This document shows positions 1 to 8,285 of a stretch of DNA of 64,000 nucleotides, in pieces. The DNA comes from Enterococcus faecalis_A. Lineage in GTDB: Bacteria > Bacillota > Bacilli > Lactobacillales > Enterococcaceae. The position numbers and the translations under genes were made by a program. The DNA lies in contig JBPDWA010000001.1 in NCBI GenBank assembly GCA_051295955.1, positions 62,001-126,000 on the forward strand. Reading direction: 5' to 3'. The notes under the pieces are model-generated. The model had not been told where the DNA came from and searched no databases. It saw only the letters and a list, made by a program, of their open reading frames with translations. Within the stretch, counting starts at the first letter, position 1, and each line of letters begins with the position of its first letter.

Positions 1-1405
1 CGAAAGGAATATCTTTTAGTGAAATCCAGTAGTTTACCCCAAGCTCAGCACTGACGAAACAAAATAGCAGCACTAAAGCAGTTTTTTTGAAGGAAGGTAT
101 TGTAACCAAACAAATTATTCCGTAAAAAAGCCAGACGAAAACGATACTGACAATTAAGTAGTTAAAAGATAGCAAGAGATTTTTTTGTGGACCATAATAT
201 AAAGAACTATAACCAATCAGCAACAGTAAACTCACGACAACTGGCACTGACCAACTGATGTGAGTACCTTGTTGCATTTGCTGAAACGCTTCACAAGCAA
301 AAATAATCAGCAAAAAACTAAACATAAAGGCGTTACGATAAGGAAATCCAGCCGGACTTTGAAACATATGCCAAATTGTCGCAAAGCCTTTTAACCAAAA
401 GCTGGCAAATACCAGCGCTAAAATAGCAGCAGCGCTTAGCTTTCTGCGCCGAGAAATAGGGTTCATTTGAAAATAAGCAACGCATAACATCAGCACTAAT
501 AAGCCAGTAAAAATAGTTGGTAAATGCTCCAAACGTAGTTCATAATTGATCGAACCAATACCGAATTGTGAAAAGAAAGAAGTGCCAAATTGAGGAGTTA
601 AGAAAAAACTGGACAAGTCAATGTTTGTCTTTTTCGTTTGCAGCATTCCCTCGGCAGCTGGCAGTAGGACAAAACTAGCGGATAGACCGGTCAAGCAAGA
701 TACAACCAAAAAAAGCCGAACGTTTTGCAGCAGTTCTTTAAGCGGATAAGCTCGTAACGCTTGCTTACTAATGAGCCAATAACCACTATAAATAACAACG
801 AATAAACAAATCATATAGCCTAGATAATAATTAGTTACAATGGCGCCAAATAGTGCGCAGGCATAAAGCCCCCATTTCTTTTGTGTCCAAAGTCGTTGAA
901 CTCCTAAAACGACTAACGGAAATAATAAAAGTGCATCTAGCCACATGAAATTTTGGCTATAGACAGTTACAAAACCACAGAAACTATAAGCGGTGGAAAA
1001 AAGTAATGTACTCCAGTGGGCTGTCCCATAGGTTTTCTTTAAATAATAAAACATCGTTGTCCCTGACAAAGAAATTTTCAATGTGATAATCCATAAAATA
1101 GCAATAGGCACTTGAGCGTAGGAACAAAAAAAGATGAGAAGGTTAAATGGACTTAGTAAATAGTAAGCTGCCAGTGCGACGATGGGCGCACCAATTTCAT
1201 TTGAAAATGAATAAACAGCCAAGTGACCTTCTTCAATCGATCGCTTCATAAAATTTAAAAAAGGCATATATTGAGTTCCCAAATCACTGACTAGCAAATT
1301 ATTGTCGCCAAAAGGTGCTAAATGCAGACTTGTCCACAAAGTACAGAGAAGTATCAAAGGGAGCAAAAAGCTGCCGATAGTTAAATAACCAGGTTTTGTT
1401 TTCAT
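1..1405 (-). CDS. YfhO family membrane protein, C-terminus cut by window edge
   Basis: The reading frame is open from an ATG at 1403-1405 to base 1, giving 468 visible residues; the C-terminus lies outside the window. The protein has an N-terminal membrane segment (residues about 7-25), then a DLGTQYMPF motif near residue 40 and many further hydrophobic helices (for example LLLFPLVVLGVQ). This matches YfhO-type multi-pass proteins of Firmicutes, which belong to the GT-C-like group and are implicated in glycosylating cell-envelope polymers such as lipoteichoic acid. The family assignment rests on the DxGxQYxPF motif and topology; the substrate cannot be told. It is divergent from folC across a 219-base gap. 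Confidence 0.8.
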   Translation of the reverse strand, partial: MKTKPGYLTIGSFLLPLILLCTLWTSLHLAPFGDNNLLVSDLGTQYMPFLNFMKRSIEEGHLAVYSFSNEIGAPIVALAAYYLLSPFNLLIFFCSYAQVPIAILWIITLKISLSGTTMFYYLKKTYGTAHWSTLLFSTAYSFCGFVTVYSQNFMWLDALLLFPLVVLGVQRLWTQKKWGLYACALFGAIVTNYYLGYMICLFVVIYSGYWLISKQALRAYPLKELLQNVRLFLVVSCLTGLSASFVLLPAAEGMLQTKKTNIDLSSFFLTPQFGTSFFSQFGIGSINYELRLEHLPTIFTGLLVLMLCVAYFQMNPISRRRKLSAAAILALVFASFWLKGFATIWHMFQSPAGFPYRNAFMFSFLLIIFACEAFQQMQQGTHISWSVPVVVSLLLLIGYSSLYYGPQKNLLLSFNYLIVSIVFVWLFYGIICLVTIPSFKKTALVLLFCFVSAELGVNYWISLKDIPF

Positions 1406-1566
1406 TGAAAAACAATTCCCCTTTCTATCAGTTTTCAGGCATAATCTTTTAATGTTTTGTTAAAACAACATGCTTTACAAGTGTACCATATTTTTTATGA
1501 GGAAGCTTTTGTTAAGGAATAATTTGTGAAAGAAAATCGCCACTCTAAATTTTTCAATCTTACTTA

Positions 1567-1595
1567 GTGAAAACACAAGAAGCTTTCGTTATAAT
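1567..1595 (+). promoter_or_regulatory. Candidate folC promoter
   Basis: A perfect TATAAT lies at 1590-1595, about 30 bases before the folC start. The best -35 at 17-base spacing is GTGAAA (1567-1572), which is poor. The -10 is good, but the promoter call is an inference. Confidence 0.35.
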
Positions 1596-1624
1596 AGAAA
1601 AAGGTAGATGAGGAGTTGGAGAAA

Positions 1625-2941
1625 ATGTCGTTAACAATAGAAACAGCTATTGATTGGATTCATAGTCGTTTGTCTTATGGATCAAGGCCAGGTTTGGCAC
1701 GTGTAAAAGCCTTGTTGGCCAAATTAGATCATCCTGAAAACAATGTACCCACGATTCACATTGCCGGAACTAATGGTAAGGGGTCGACAGTAACGTATTT
1801 AAGATGTATGTTAGAAGAATTAGGCTTAACTGTCGGGACATTTACTTCGCCGTATATAGAAAGCTTTAATGAACGGATTGCTATCAATGGACAGCCGCTA
1901 TCAAATGAACAACTGATCGCCGCCGTGGAAAAATTTCAACCCCTTGTTGAAGACTTGGATCAACAGTCGGAAGTTGCTGGCATTACTGAATTTGAAACGA
2001 TAACGGTTATGGCTTTAGATTATTTCAATCAGCAAAAAGTAGACATTGCTATCATTGAAGTTGGATTAGGCGGTTTGCTGGATAGTACAAATGTTGTGGT
2101 TCCCATGTTAACAGCTATCACTACGATTGGCAAAGACCACACGGAAATTTTAGGAGAATCATTGGCGGAAATCGCTTATCAAAAAGCCGGTATTATTAAA
2201 GCTGGAATCCCCGTAGTGACCGGCAAGATTAGTTTAGAAGCTATGATGGTTATTGAAGAGGTTGCTGCAGAAAAAAATAGTTTGATTTACCGCTATGACC
2301 ATGAGTATCAAGTGAAATATCGTCACCCTGATCCGCAGTGGGGAGAAGTTTTTGATTTTTATGCGGAACTCGGTAAGCTTTCTAAAGTAAAAGTACCGCT
2401 ATTGGGACGGCACCAAACAGAAAATGCTGCTGTAGCGATTCAATTATTTTATTTGTATTGTTTGCTTAAACAGTTAAATTTTCAAAAGAGAGATATTTAT
2501 AATGGCTTATTACACGCTAAATGGCCTGCTCGGATGGAGCGTTTAAGCGAAGAACCTCTTATTGTGTTAGACGGTGCCCATAACGAGCATGCAATGCGGC
2601 GACTGGCTGAGAATTTAAAAAAAGAATTTCCTTCTAGACAAATTCACATTTTATTTTCTTCATTAGCCAGCAAAAATTATAAAGAAATGATTGGTGATTT
2701 AAGGAGTGTACCGACTATTCATCTATATTTAACAAGTTTTGATTATCCCGGAGCTATTGACTTATCTCAATTAGAAGAATTTGCAGATGCAACTACTGAG
2801 ATTGTTTCCCTTTGGCAATTTGGTTTAGGGGAAATTTTAGAAAAAATGTCTTCTGACGATATGCTCTTGGTAACTGGTTCACTTTATTTCGTTTCTCAAG
2901 TTAGAGAACTACTTTTAACCTTAGGAGGCAGTGATGACTAA
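1625..2941 (+). CDS. folC: Bifunctional folylpolyglutamate synthase / dihydrofolate synthase
   Basis: A 438-residue cytosolic Mur-ligase-type enzyme that adds glutamate to dihydropteroate or folates using ATP. Visible motifs are the P-loop GTNGKGST (residues 48-55), the TSPYIESFNERI segment, EVGLGGLLDSTN, GRHQTENAA and LDGAHNEHAM, all in FolC order and at normal family length. I chose the ATG at 1625, nine bases after AGGAG (1611-1615); the in-frame TTG at 1616 touches that ribosome-binding site and cannot use it. The end overlaps the next gene by eight bases, so the two are co-transcribed and probably translationally coupled. Confidence 0.95.
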   Translation: MSLTIETAIDWIHSRLSYGSRPGLARVKALLAKLDHPENNVPTIHIAGTNGKGSTVTYLRCMLEELGLTVGTFTSPYIESFNERIAINGQPLSNEQLIAAVEKFQPLVEDLDQQSEVAGITEFETITVMALDYFNQQKVDIAIIEVGLGGLLDSTNVVVPMLTAITTIGKDHTEILGESLAEIAYQKAGIIKAGIPVVTGKISLEAMMVIEEVAAEKNSLIYRYDHEYQVKYRHPDPQWGEVFDFYAELGKLSKVKVPLLGRHQTENAAVAIQLFYLYCLLKQLNFQKRDIYNGLLHAKWPARMERLSEEPLIVLDGAHNEHAMRRLAENLKKEFPSRQIHILFSSLASKNYKEMIGDLRSVPTIHLYLTSFDYPGAIDLSQLEEFADATTEIVSLWQFGLGEILEKMSSDDMLLVTGSLYFVSQVRELLLTLGGSDD

Positions 2942-3593
2942 AATTGATGGCGTAATTTTTGATATGGATGGTTTGTTGTTTGATACAGAATTAATTTATT
3001 ACCGTTCTACCCAAAAGATTGCTGATGCGATGGGATTTCCATATAGTAAAGCCACGTATTTACAGTTTTTAGGTGTGTCGGATGCAGAAGTATTTGAAAA
3101 CTATCAGCAGATGTTTCAATCATTTGGTGAAACAGCAGTAGCTGAATTTTTGCGCCAAATTAGCGCAGACACTCATAGAGAGTTTGCTAGTGGCAATGTA
3201 CCGCTAAAAGAGGGAGTTTTGGATGTGTTGGAGGAACTGGATCAAGCAGGCGTTCCCCGTGTTGTAGCTTCTAGCAATTTACGTCCAACGATCGAACTAC
3301 TCTTGGATGGTGCTGGCATCAAAGGTCGTTTTTCAGGAATTATATCCGCAGAAGACGTGCAACGAGCCAAACCTGATCCGGAAATTTTTAATAAAGCTCG
3401 TCACTTTTTAGGGACAGCAGCAGAACGCACATTAATCTTTGAAGATTCATTTCACGGAGTAACGGCTGCTTATAAAGCGGGGATTCCGGTGATCATGGTA
3501 CCTGACTTAATCGAACCGACACCGGAGATTCAGCAAAAGACTGTGACTATTTTAAACAGTCTAAAAGAAGCTCCTGCTTATTTAAAACAATAA
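2934..3593 (+). CDS. HAD-superfamily phosphatase (beta-phosphoglucomutase-like)
   Basis: A 219-residue HAD hydrolase. Motif I is FDMDGLLFDTE with the nucleophile and acid/base Asp at residues 10 and 12, motif II is the Ser in ASSN, motif III is the Lys in RAKPDP, and motif IV is FEDSFHG. A helical cap (about residues 17-85) places it in the subfamily that includes beta-phosphoglucomutases and small sugar-phosphate or pseudouridine-phosphate phosphatases. The substrate cannot be inferred. The start is ATG 2934 after AGGAGG (2923-2928); GTG 2931 is possible. It overlaps the end of folC, and a terminator hairpin follows before radC. Confidence 0.85.
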   Translation: MTKIDGVIFDMDGLLFDTELIYYRSTQKIADAMGFPYSKATYLQFLGVSDAEVFENYQQMFQSFGETAVAEFLRQISADTHREFASGNVPLKEGVLDVLEELDQAGVPRVVASSNLRPTIELLLDGAGIKGRFSGIISAEDVQRAKPDPEIFNKARHFLGTAAERTLIFEDSFHGVTAAYKAGIPVIMVPDLIEPTPEIQQKTVTILNSLKEAPAYLKQ

Positions 3594-3601
3594 AAATTGA
3601 G

Positions 3602-3648
3602 CTCTTTTGCGTAGTTATCTATGAATAACTGTGCAAAGGAGTTTTTTT
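3602..3648 (+). terminator. Terminator-like hairpin that contains the radC ribosome-binding site
   Basis: The left arm CTCTTTTGC (3602-3610) pairs with GCAAAGGAG (3633-3641), and an inner stem AGTTAT/ATAACT (3613-3618 with 3625-3630) extends it. Seven Ts follow (3642-3648) and then the radC ATG. The 3' arm is itself the radC Shine-Dalgarno sequence AAAGGAG. It therefore looks like an intrinsic terminator for the folC-HAD transcript and a lid over radC translation on read-through RNA. Confidence 0.65.
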
Positions 3649-4344
3649 ATGGGAAAACACAATTCATTTATCCGCGAGATGCCTTCTGATTGTTTGCCAC
3701 GGGAGCGTTTTGAAGATGTTGGTGAGAAATTTTTATCGAACCAAGAACTGTTAGCAATTTTGCTTAGAACCGGTGGTAAAGAACAGAATGTGATGGCTTT
3801 AGCGCTACACGTACTCAACAATTTTGAGCAGCTACAATTTTTAAAAAATGCTACGTTGACTGAACTTACCAAAATAAAAGGCATTGGGAAAATTAAAGCT
3901 ATTGAGTTAAAAGCGGCTATCGAGTTCGGTTGTCGTGTTTATCAAAGTACGCAAGTGAAATATGGCAAGATTTCTTCCAGTCACCAGCTGGCGCAGCGGT
4001 TGATCCAAGAAATGAAGGGCTTACAACAGGAACACTTGATCTGTATTTATTTAAATACTAAAAATGAAGTAATACGTCAGGAAACAGTCTTTAAAGGATC
4101 CTTAAATCAAAGTATCGCTCATCCCCGTGAGGTTTTTTGCGGTGCGGTGAAGTACGCCGCTGCTCGAATTTTACTGGCTCATAATCATCCGTCAGGCAAT
4201 CCAGTTCCTTCTCAGCAAGACATTCAATTTACAAAAAGAATGGAGGAATGTGGTGAGATGATGGGGATTCAAGTCTTAGATCATATTATTATAGGAGATG
4301 ATAGCTATATTAGCTTAAAAGAAGAGAATTTTTTTAGAAGTTAG
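3649..4344 (+). CDS. radC: RadC family JAB/MPN-domain protein
   Basis: 231 residues. The N-terminal helix-hairpin-helix region (about residues 20-90, including TKIKGIGKIKAIELKAA) is followed by a JAB/MPN metalloprotease-like domain with the metal-binding motif HNHPSG...D (His178, His180, Asp191). Length and order are typical for chromosomal RadC. Its historical link to DNA repair is not firmly established, so only the fold is certain. The start is ATG 3649: the AAAGGAG at 3635-3641 is correctly spaced, although it sits within a hairpin. An upstream in-frame start lacks a ribosome-binding site. Confidence 0.9.
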   Translation: MGKHNSFIREMPSDCLPRERFEDVGEKFLSNQELLAILLRTGGKEQNVMALALHVLNNFEQLQFLKNATLTELTKIKGIGKIKAIELKAAIEFGCRVYQSTQVKYGKISSSHQLAQRLIQEMKGLQQEHLICIYLNTKNEVIRQETVFKGSLNQSIAHPREVFCGAVKYAAARILLAHNHPSGNPVPSQQDIQFTKRMEECGEMMGIQVLDHIIIGDDSYISLKEENFFRS

Positions 4345-4356
4345 AGAGGACATTTC

Positions 4357-4385
4357 TTGCAAAAATAATAGCTCCCGTGTAAAAT
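4357..4385 (+). promoter_or_regulatory. Promoter of the cold-shock gene
   Basis: TTGCAA (4357-4362), a 17-base spacer, and TAAAAT (4380-4385). Transcription would begin near 4392, leaving a leader of about 110 bases before the csp ATG. A long leader is usual for cold-shock mRNAs, whose structure controls translation. Confidence 0.55.
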
Positions 4386-4502
4386 GAAGAAGTAATCTTG
4401 TTTGGAACCATATAGATTTTTTCAGTTAAATAGCTAAAATATTCTATCCTGAACGAGCAACGTTACAATTATTTAGTGCAAAAAGCACGAGGAGGAACAA
4501 GA

Positions 4503-4703
4503 ATGGAACAAGGAACAGTAAAATGGTTTAACGCAGAAAAAGGTTTCGGATTTATCTCTCGCGAAGACGGCAGTGATGTATTCGTGCACTTTTCAGCAAT
4601 CCAAGGCGAAGGCTTCAAAACTTTAGAAGAAGGTCAATCTGTAACTTTCGATGTTGAAGATTCAGATCGTGGACCTCAAGCAGTAAACGTGGAAAAAAAC
4701 TAA
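4503..4703 (+). CDS. csp: Cold-shock protein (CspA/CspB family)
   Basis: A 66-residue single cold-shock domain with RNP1 KGFGFI and RNP2 VFVHF, near identical in layout to CspA/B/C of Firmicutes. It binds single-stranded RNA and DNA and acts as an RNA chaperone. I chose ATG 4503 after the strong GAGGAGG (4489-4495); an in-frame extension upstream adds residues foreign to the family. It is monocistronic: own promoter with a long leader, and a terminator 18 bases after the stop. Which csp paralogue it is cannot be settled. Confidence 0.95.
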   Translation: MEQGTVKWFNAEKGFGFISREDGSDVFVHFSAIQGEGFKTLEEGQSVTFDVEDSDRGPQAVNVEKN

Positions 4704-4720
4704 TTACTGACTATGTCCAA

Positions 4721-4752
4721 AACACCTAGTAAATTGCTAGGTGTTTTTTTAG
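4721..4752 (+). terminator. Intrinsic terminator of csp
   Basis: Stem AACACCTAG (4721-4729) with CTAGGTGTT (4737-4745), a seven-base loop and a T-run. Confidence 0.85.
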
Positions 4753-5421
4753 TATGTATAAAGATGAGTGTAGAACAAAAAAAGCTACTTTGGTTGTAGA
4801 AAAAGCGGTACTATAGGAAAAAATTTTAGTTAAGCAGATAACCGAAAGGGATTTTGTCGAATCAGTTAGTGACTAGCTTCTTAGGCAAAAACTTTTTTTA
4901 ATGAGGTAGTAGTATTTGACAGTAAATAAAAATGATCAAAGAAAATCCGACGGCCAAACTTGTTATATTCTAGCTGCAAGAGAGGACACTTGATTGCTAC
5001 ATAATATTGAAGCATCGTGTAGGTCTAATTGAACCGTTTGTTCAAGCTCAGAACGTTTAAAGGTGGATTAATTGTTTATAAATGCAAAGAGTTTGAGGCT
5101 ACTTTACTTTTCAAAGGCAAGTCAAACGAAATTCTTGGTGATATCAATTTTAAGAGCAATCAAAAAGCTATTGAGTAATTGTTGCCAAAGGAATTAAAGC
5201 AGTACGAAAAGATTAAAGTAAAGGCTAAGTAATGGTTAAAGCGGTACAAAAAGATAAACGTATTTTGACTTATGGTGGATGAGCCTTAATTGAAGCTACT
5301 GTATCTTAATACAAATAAGTGGAAATAGTTATAAAAAATGATGACGTAAAATATTTGTTTAACCATTAGCTTAGAACAGTTATTTTTCAACCTATAAGTA
5401 TAATCGGATAGCTATTGAATA
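4752..5421. other. Gene-free stretch between csp and the rnjA terminator
   Basis: About 670 bases without an intact gene. The only coding trace I see is an HPr-like remnant on the plus strand (5004-5232). I recognise no tRNA, tmRNA, 6S RNA or RNase P RNA signature here. Confidence 0.5.
5004..5232 (+). pseudogene. Possible decayed HPr-like phosphocarrier gene
   Basis: Frame 1 from 5004 reads ILKHRVGLIEPFVQAQNV and then stops. A shifted frame continues with FEATLLFKGKSNEILGDI, then a stop, then in the same frame EKIKVKAK before the final TAA at 5230-5232. The order recalls HPr: a VGLHARP..FVQ segment, then F.s.i.L.fKGKS...ILdI, then gdkIkIkA. The active-site HARP is already lost. The similarity is judged by eye, needs one frameshift and one stop, and could be chance. 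Confidence 0.3.
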
Positions 5422-5476
5422 AAACACCCTCTACTAATACCGTTTAACCATGTATTTAGTAGGGGGTGTTTTTATA
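5422..5476. terminator. Long bidirectional terminator downstream of rnjA
   Basis: AAACACCCTCTACTAATAC (5422-5440) pairs over about 19 bases with the segment 5452-5471, with one or two mismatches. T-rich runs lie on both sides, so it can end rnjA transcription on the minus strand and anything arriving from the left. Confidence 0.8.
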
Positions 5477-5546
5477 TAAAATATTTGTTTGGCTGTAAGC
5501 AGTAAAAGTTTCTTTAAGCAACAGCGTTATCTGATACAGAACGAAA

Positions 5547-7223
5547 TTACATCTCCGCTGTCATGATCATTGGTAAAATCATAGGATGACGTTCGGTCTT
5601 TTCAAATAAGAAAGGCTGCAAGGCTGTTGTCATAGATTCTCCTAATGTAGCTTCAGTGCAGCTGCTGTCTCTCATAGCTTCTCGCAATGCATTGAAGAGC
5701 AACCGTTGGCCTTCATGGATCATTTCACCGGATTCTCGCATATAAACAAAACCGCGTGAGAGTATATCTGGTCCGGCTAAAATTTCTTTTTTCTTAATAT
5801 CAACAGTTGCCACAGCAAGCACTAGCCCTTCTTCTGAAAGAATCCGACGATCCCGCAATACCACATTACCGATATCACCAATGCCGCTGCCATCTACGTA
5901 GACATCATTGGCATTAAAATGTCCGGCTGGACGTGCTGTTTCGGCAGTTAAGGCCAACACATCACCATTTTCCATAATAAAACAGTTTTCTTCTGGCACG
6001 CCTACATCTTGAGCAAGTGAAGCGTGAATTTTCAACATTCTAAATTCGCCATGAACGGGAACAAAAAATTTTGGTTTTATTAAGCGCAGCATAAGTTTTT
6101 GTTCTTCTTGACCGCCGTGACCGGAAGTGTGGATATTATTGATTTTTCCGTGGATTACTTCTGCGCCAGCTTCGGATAATAAGTTAATTAAACGATTAAC
6201 GCTAGTGGTGTTGCCGGGAATAGGCGAGCTGGAAAAAATCACAGTATCAGCTGGTTGAATATTGATTTGTCGGTGAGTTCCATTAGCGATTCGGCTTAAA
6301 GCGGCCATAGGTTCTCCTTGAGAACCGGTACAAAGTATCATAGTTTCGTTAGCTGGTAGCTGATTTAGCTCAGAAGCGTCTACAAAGGTTCCTTTTGGCA
6401 CCTTAATATAACCCAAACGTTCTCCGTTAACGATGGCATTTTCCATACTGCGGCCAAAAACTGCAATTTTACGACCTGTTTGGACGGCTGCATCCGCTGC
6501 TTGTTGTAGCCGGAAAATATTGGAAGCAAAGCTAGCAAAAATAATTCGGCCTTCAATCTTTTCAAAGATTTTTAATATGGAAGAGCCGATTGTTTTTTCT
6601 GATTTGGTAAAGGTTGGAATTTCTGCGTTTGTACTATCAGATAGTAAGCACAAAACGCCTTCTTCACCTAATTTTGCCATCCGGTGTAGATTGGCTGGCT
6701 CACCGACCGGTGTAAAGTCAAATTTAAAATCTCCGGTAGCTACAATATTGCCGGACGGCGTTTTTACAACTACTCCTAAAGCATCGGGAATACTGTGGGT
6801 CGTTCGGAAAAAGCTGACTGAAGTTTTTCTAAAGCGAATCACTGAATCTTCGTTGATTTCATGCAGTTCTGCGTCTCGCAGCAAACCATGTTCTTCTAAT
6901 TTATTGGTGATCAACGCTAAAGCTAACGGGCCTGCATAAATAGGAATGTTAGCTTGTCTTAGTAGATAAGGAACCCCGCCAATGTGGTCTTCATGTCCAT
7001 GAGTAATAACCAAGGCTTTTACCTTGTGAAGATTTTGGACGATGTAGCTATAATCAGGAATAACATAGTCAATTCCTAGTAAATCATCTTCTGGAAATTT
7101 AATCCCTGCATCAATTAAGATGATTTCGTCTTGGAATTGCACCCCATAAGTGTTTTTACCGATTTCGCCTAAACCACCAATAGCAAAGACACCAGTTTCG
7201 TTATTTTTTATATTTACTTTCAT
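5547..7223 (-). CDS. rnjA: Ribonuclease J1
   Basis: 558 residues. A metallo-beta-lactamase/beta-CASP nuclease with both endonuclease and 5'-3' exonuclease activity, the main 5' mRNA decay and maturation enzyme of Firmicutes. Visible are the GGLGEIGKNTY start, the metal motif THGHEDH (residues 74-80), TGDFKFDFTPV, LLSDSTNAE, the beta-CASP segment (GSQGEPMAALSRIANG), HTSGHGG and PVHGEFRM, then the C-terminal domain ending in HPMILPMIM. Collinearity with B. subtilis RNase J1 runs end to end, which argues for J1 rather than J2. It lies one base after rpoY, the conserved rpoY-rnjA operon. Confidence 0.96.
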   Translation of the reverse strand: MKVNIKNNETGVFAIGGLGEIGKNTYGVQFQDEIILIDAGIKFPEDDLLGIDYVIPDYSYIVQNLHKVKALVITHGHEDHIGGVPYLLRQANIPIYAGPLALALITNKLEEHGLLRDAELHEINEDSVIRFRKTSVSFFRTTHSIPDALGVVVKTPSGNIVATGDFKFDFTPVGEPANLHRMAKLGEEGVLCLLSDSTNAEIPTFTKSEKTIGSSILKIFEKIEGRIIFASFASNIFRLQQAADAAVQTGRKIAVFGRSMENAIVNGERLGYIKVPKGTFVDASELNQLPANETMILCTGSQGEPMAALSRIANGTHRQINIQPADTVIFSSSPIPGNTTSVNRLINLLSEAGAEVIHGKINNIHTSGHGGQEEQKLMLRLIKPKFFVPVHGEFRMLKIHASLAQDVGVPEENCFIMENGDVLALTAETARPAGHFNANDVYVDGSGIGDIGNVVLRDRRILSEEGLVLAVATVDIKKKEILAGPDILSRGFVYMRESGEMIHEGQRLLFNALREAMRDSSCTEATLGESMTTALQPFLFEKTERHPMILPMIMTAEM

Positions 7224-7224
7224 G

Positions 7225-7437
7225 TTAAAACTCCGTTAACGAGAAGTCCGCATGCTCTTTTTCGTAAGCTAGGTGGTTCTCGTCTAGAGGTTGAACAAAT
7301 TCTATGTTATATGGGGTGTTTTTTTCCACCATTTGTCGAACAATTACTTCATTATCTGCTTCCATGTAAAGCGATTTTGTATGTTCTCTTTTAGGGTTTC
7401 TAATTTTTGTTTCTTGGTAATAAACTTTGTATATCAT
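7225..7437 (-). CDS. rpoY: RNA polymerase epsilon subunit
   Basis: A 70-residue small RNA polymerase accessory subunit (formerly YkzG), found only in Firmicutes and conserved directly upstream of rnjA. It has the typical start MIYKVYYQE, the charged PKREHTKSLY segment, and a C-terminus with YEKEH..F.LTEF. I chose the ATG at 7437, seven bases after AAGGAG (7445-7450); the ATG at 7443 lies only one base from that site. The single-base gap to rnjA implies coupled expression of polymerase subunit and decay nuclease. Confidence 0.9.
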   Translation of the reverse strand: MIYKVYYQETKIRNPKREHTKSLYMEADNEVIVRQMVEKNTPYNIEFVQPLDENHLAYEKEHADFSLTEF

Positions 7438-7737
7438 AATCATTCTCCTTTATCTGCTATTAGCAGTTTTATTATTAAAATCATATAAGTTAAGCCTGGA
7501 ATTAAACACAACAAAACGAGGTGGTTGGCCACCTTAAAACAATCCTCACTAAAACCTTCCGTTTGTAGTGAAATGAAGCCTCGACTTTGCTTCATTTTTT
7601 CGTTTATAGATAAAGCGCTGCTAAGTTCAACCGTCCCGAGAAGTTGTGGGTCACAACAATTAAAAATATTTTATCACAGAATCATGCGGAAGTATAGAAA
7701 CAGTCACCGGACTTAATAAAAAAGTCGTTTTTCCTTT
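7438..7737. other. Gene-free interval upstream of rpoY
   Basis: 300 bases between two minus-strand genes. It holds a small hairpin AATGAAG/CTTCATT (7572-7578 with 7590-7596) followed by six Ts on the plus strand. That orientation fits no neighbouring gene. No convincing -35/-10 pair for rpoY was found. Confidence 0.4.
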
Positions 7738-8130
7738 TTAAACTTCAGCGTCTGGTTTTATTTCAATGTCTTTTTTGGGACGCCAATACCAACTAAGTCC
7801 GATGACATGGGCGATATATACAGCTACTAAAGTCACAGTCATAAGTGTGTTACGGACCAACAAACAAGGAATCGCGAAAAGCAAGAACATAGAAAAAAAT
7901 ACTTTGAGCTTACCTTGACGAGTAATCTTTTTTTCGATAAAAGCAGTTTGAATGTATTTTTGGTAATAAGAAGAAGCGAGAAATTTATGATAAAGTTTGT
8001 CAGAACTACGCATCCAAAAAAAAGCAGTTAGTAAATAAAATCCAGTCGTTGGCAACAAAGGTAGAAAAATACCTAACGTACCTAAAACGAAAGTACAACA
8101 ACCAAGAAAAATTAAGAGTAGTCTTTTCAT
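7738..8130 (-). CDS. DUF454 (YbaN-type) inner-membrane protein
   Basis: 130 residues with two N-terminal hydrophobic segments (LLLIFLGCCTFVLGTLGIFLP, then FYLLTAFFWM) and two more near residues 75-115. The sequence LGTLGIFLPLLPTTGFYLL followed by FFWMRSSDKLY is the DUF454/YbaN signature. Function is unknown; it is a small polytopic membrane protein. I chose the ATG at 8130 with AAAGGA upstream. A longer open frame runs back through the repeat region at 8190-8285 but lacks family resemblance there. Confidence 0.85.
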   Translation of the reverse strand: MKRLLLIFLGCCTFVLGTLGIFLPLLPTTGFYLLTAFFWMRSSDKLYHKFLASSYYQKYIQTAFIEKKITRQGKLKVFFSMFLLFAIPCLLVRNTLMTVTLVAVYIAHVIGLSWYWRPKKDIEIKPDAEV

Positions 8131-8189
8131 TAAAAAATTCCTTTCAGTTTTTCCAATTATGACATAAAAGATAGTCGGTAGTAAAGCAT

Positions 8190-8285
8190 GTAGGCGCATG
8201 ATGCTTTGTATCGAGGATCGCAGCAAAGCGAGAACCGTAGATACACATATCAAGGTAGGCGCATGATGCTTTGTATCGAGGATCG
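8190..8285. repeat. Two exact 31-base direct repeats with inverted-repeat character
   Basis: The 31 bases at 8190-8220, beginning GTAGGCGCATGATGC, recur exactly at 8255-8285 (65-base period). The sequence between and after them differs. Following the first copy, TGTATC (8208-8213) can pair with GATACA (8240-8245) and TCGC with GCGA inside, so the unit resembles a hairpin-forming intergenic repeat. It lies just upstream of the DUF454 gene. Confidence 0.75.

Noticed and set aside
8190..8285. CRISPR array
   Set aside because: Only two repeats, one 34-base spacer, and no cas gene; it is treated as a simple repeat.
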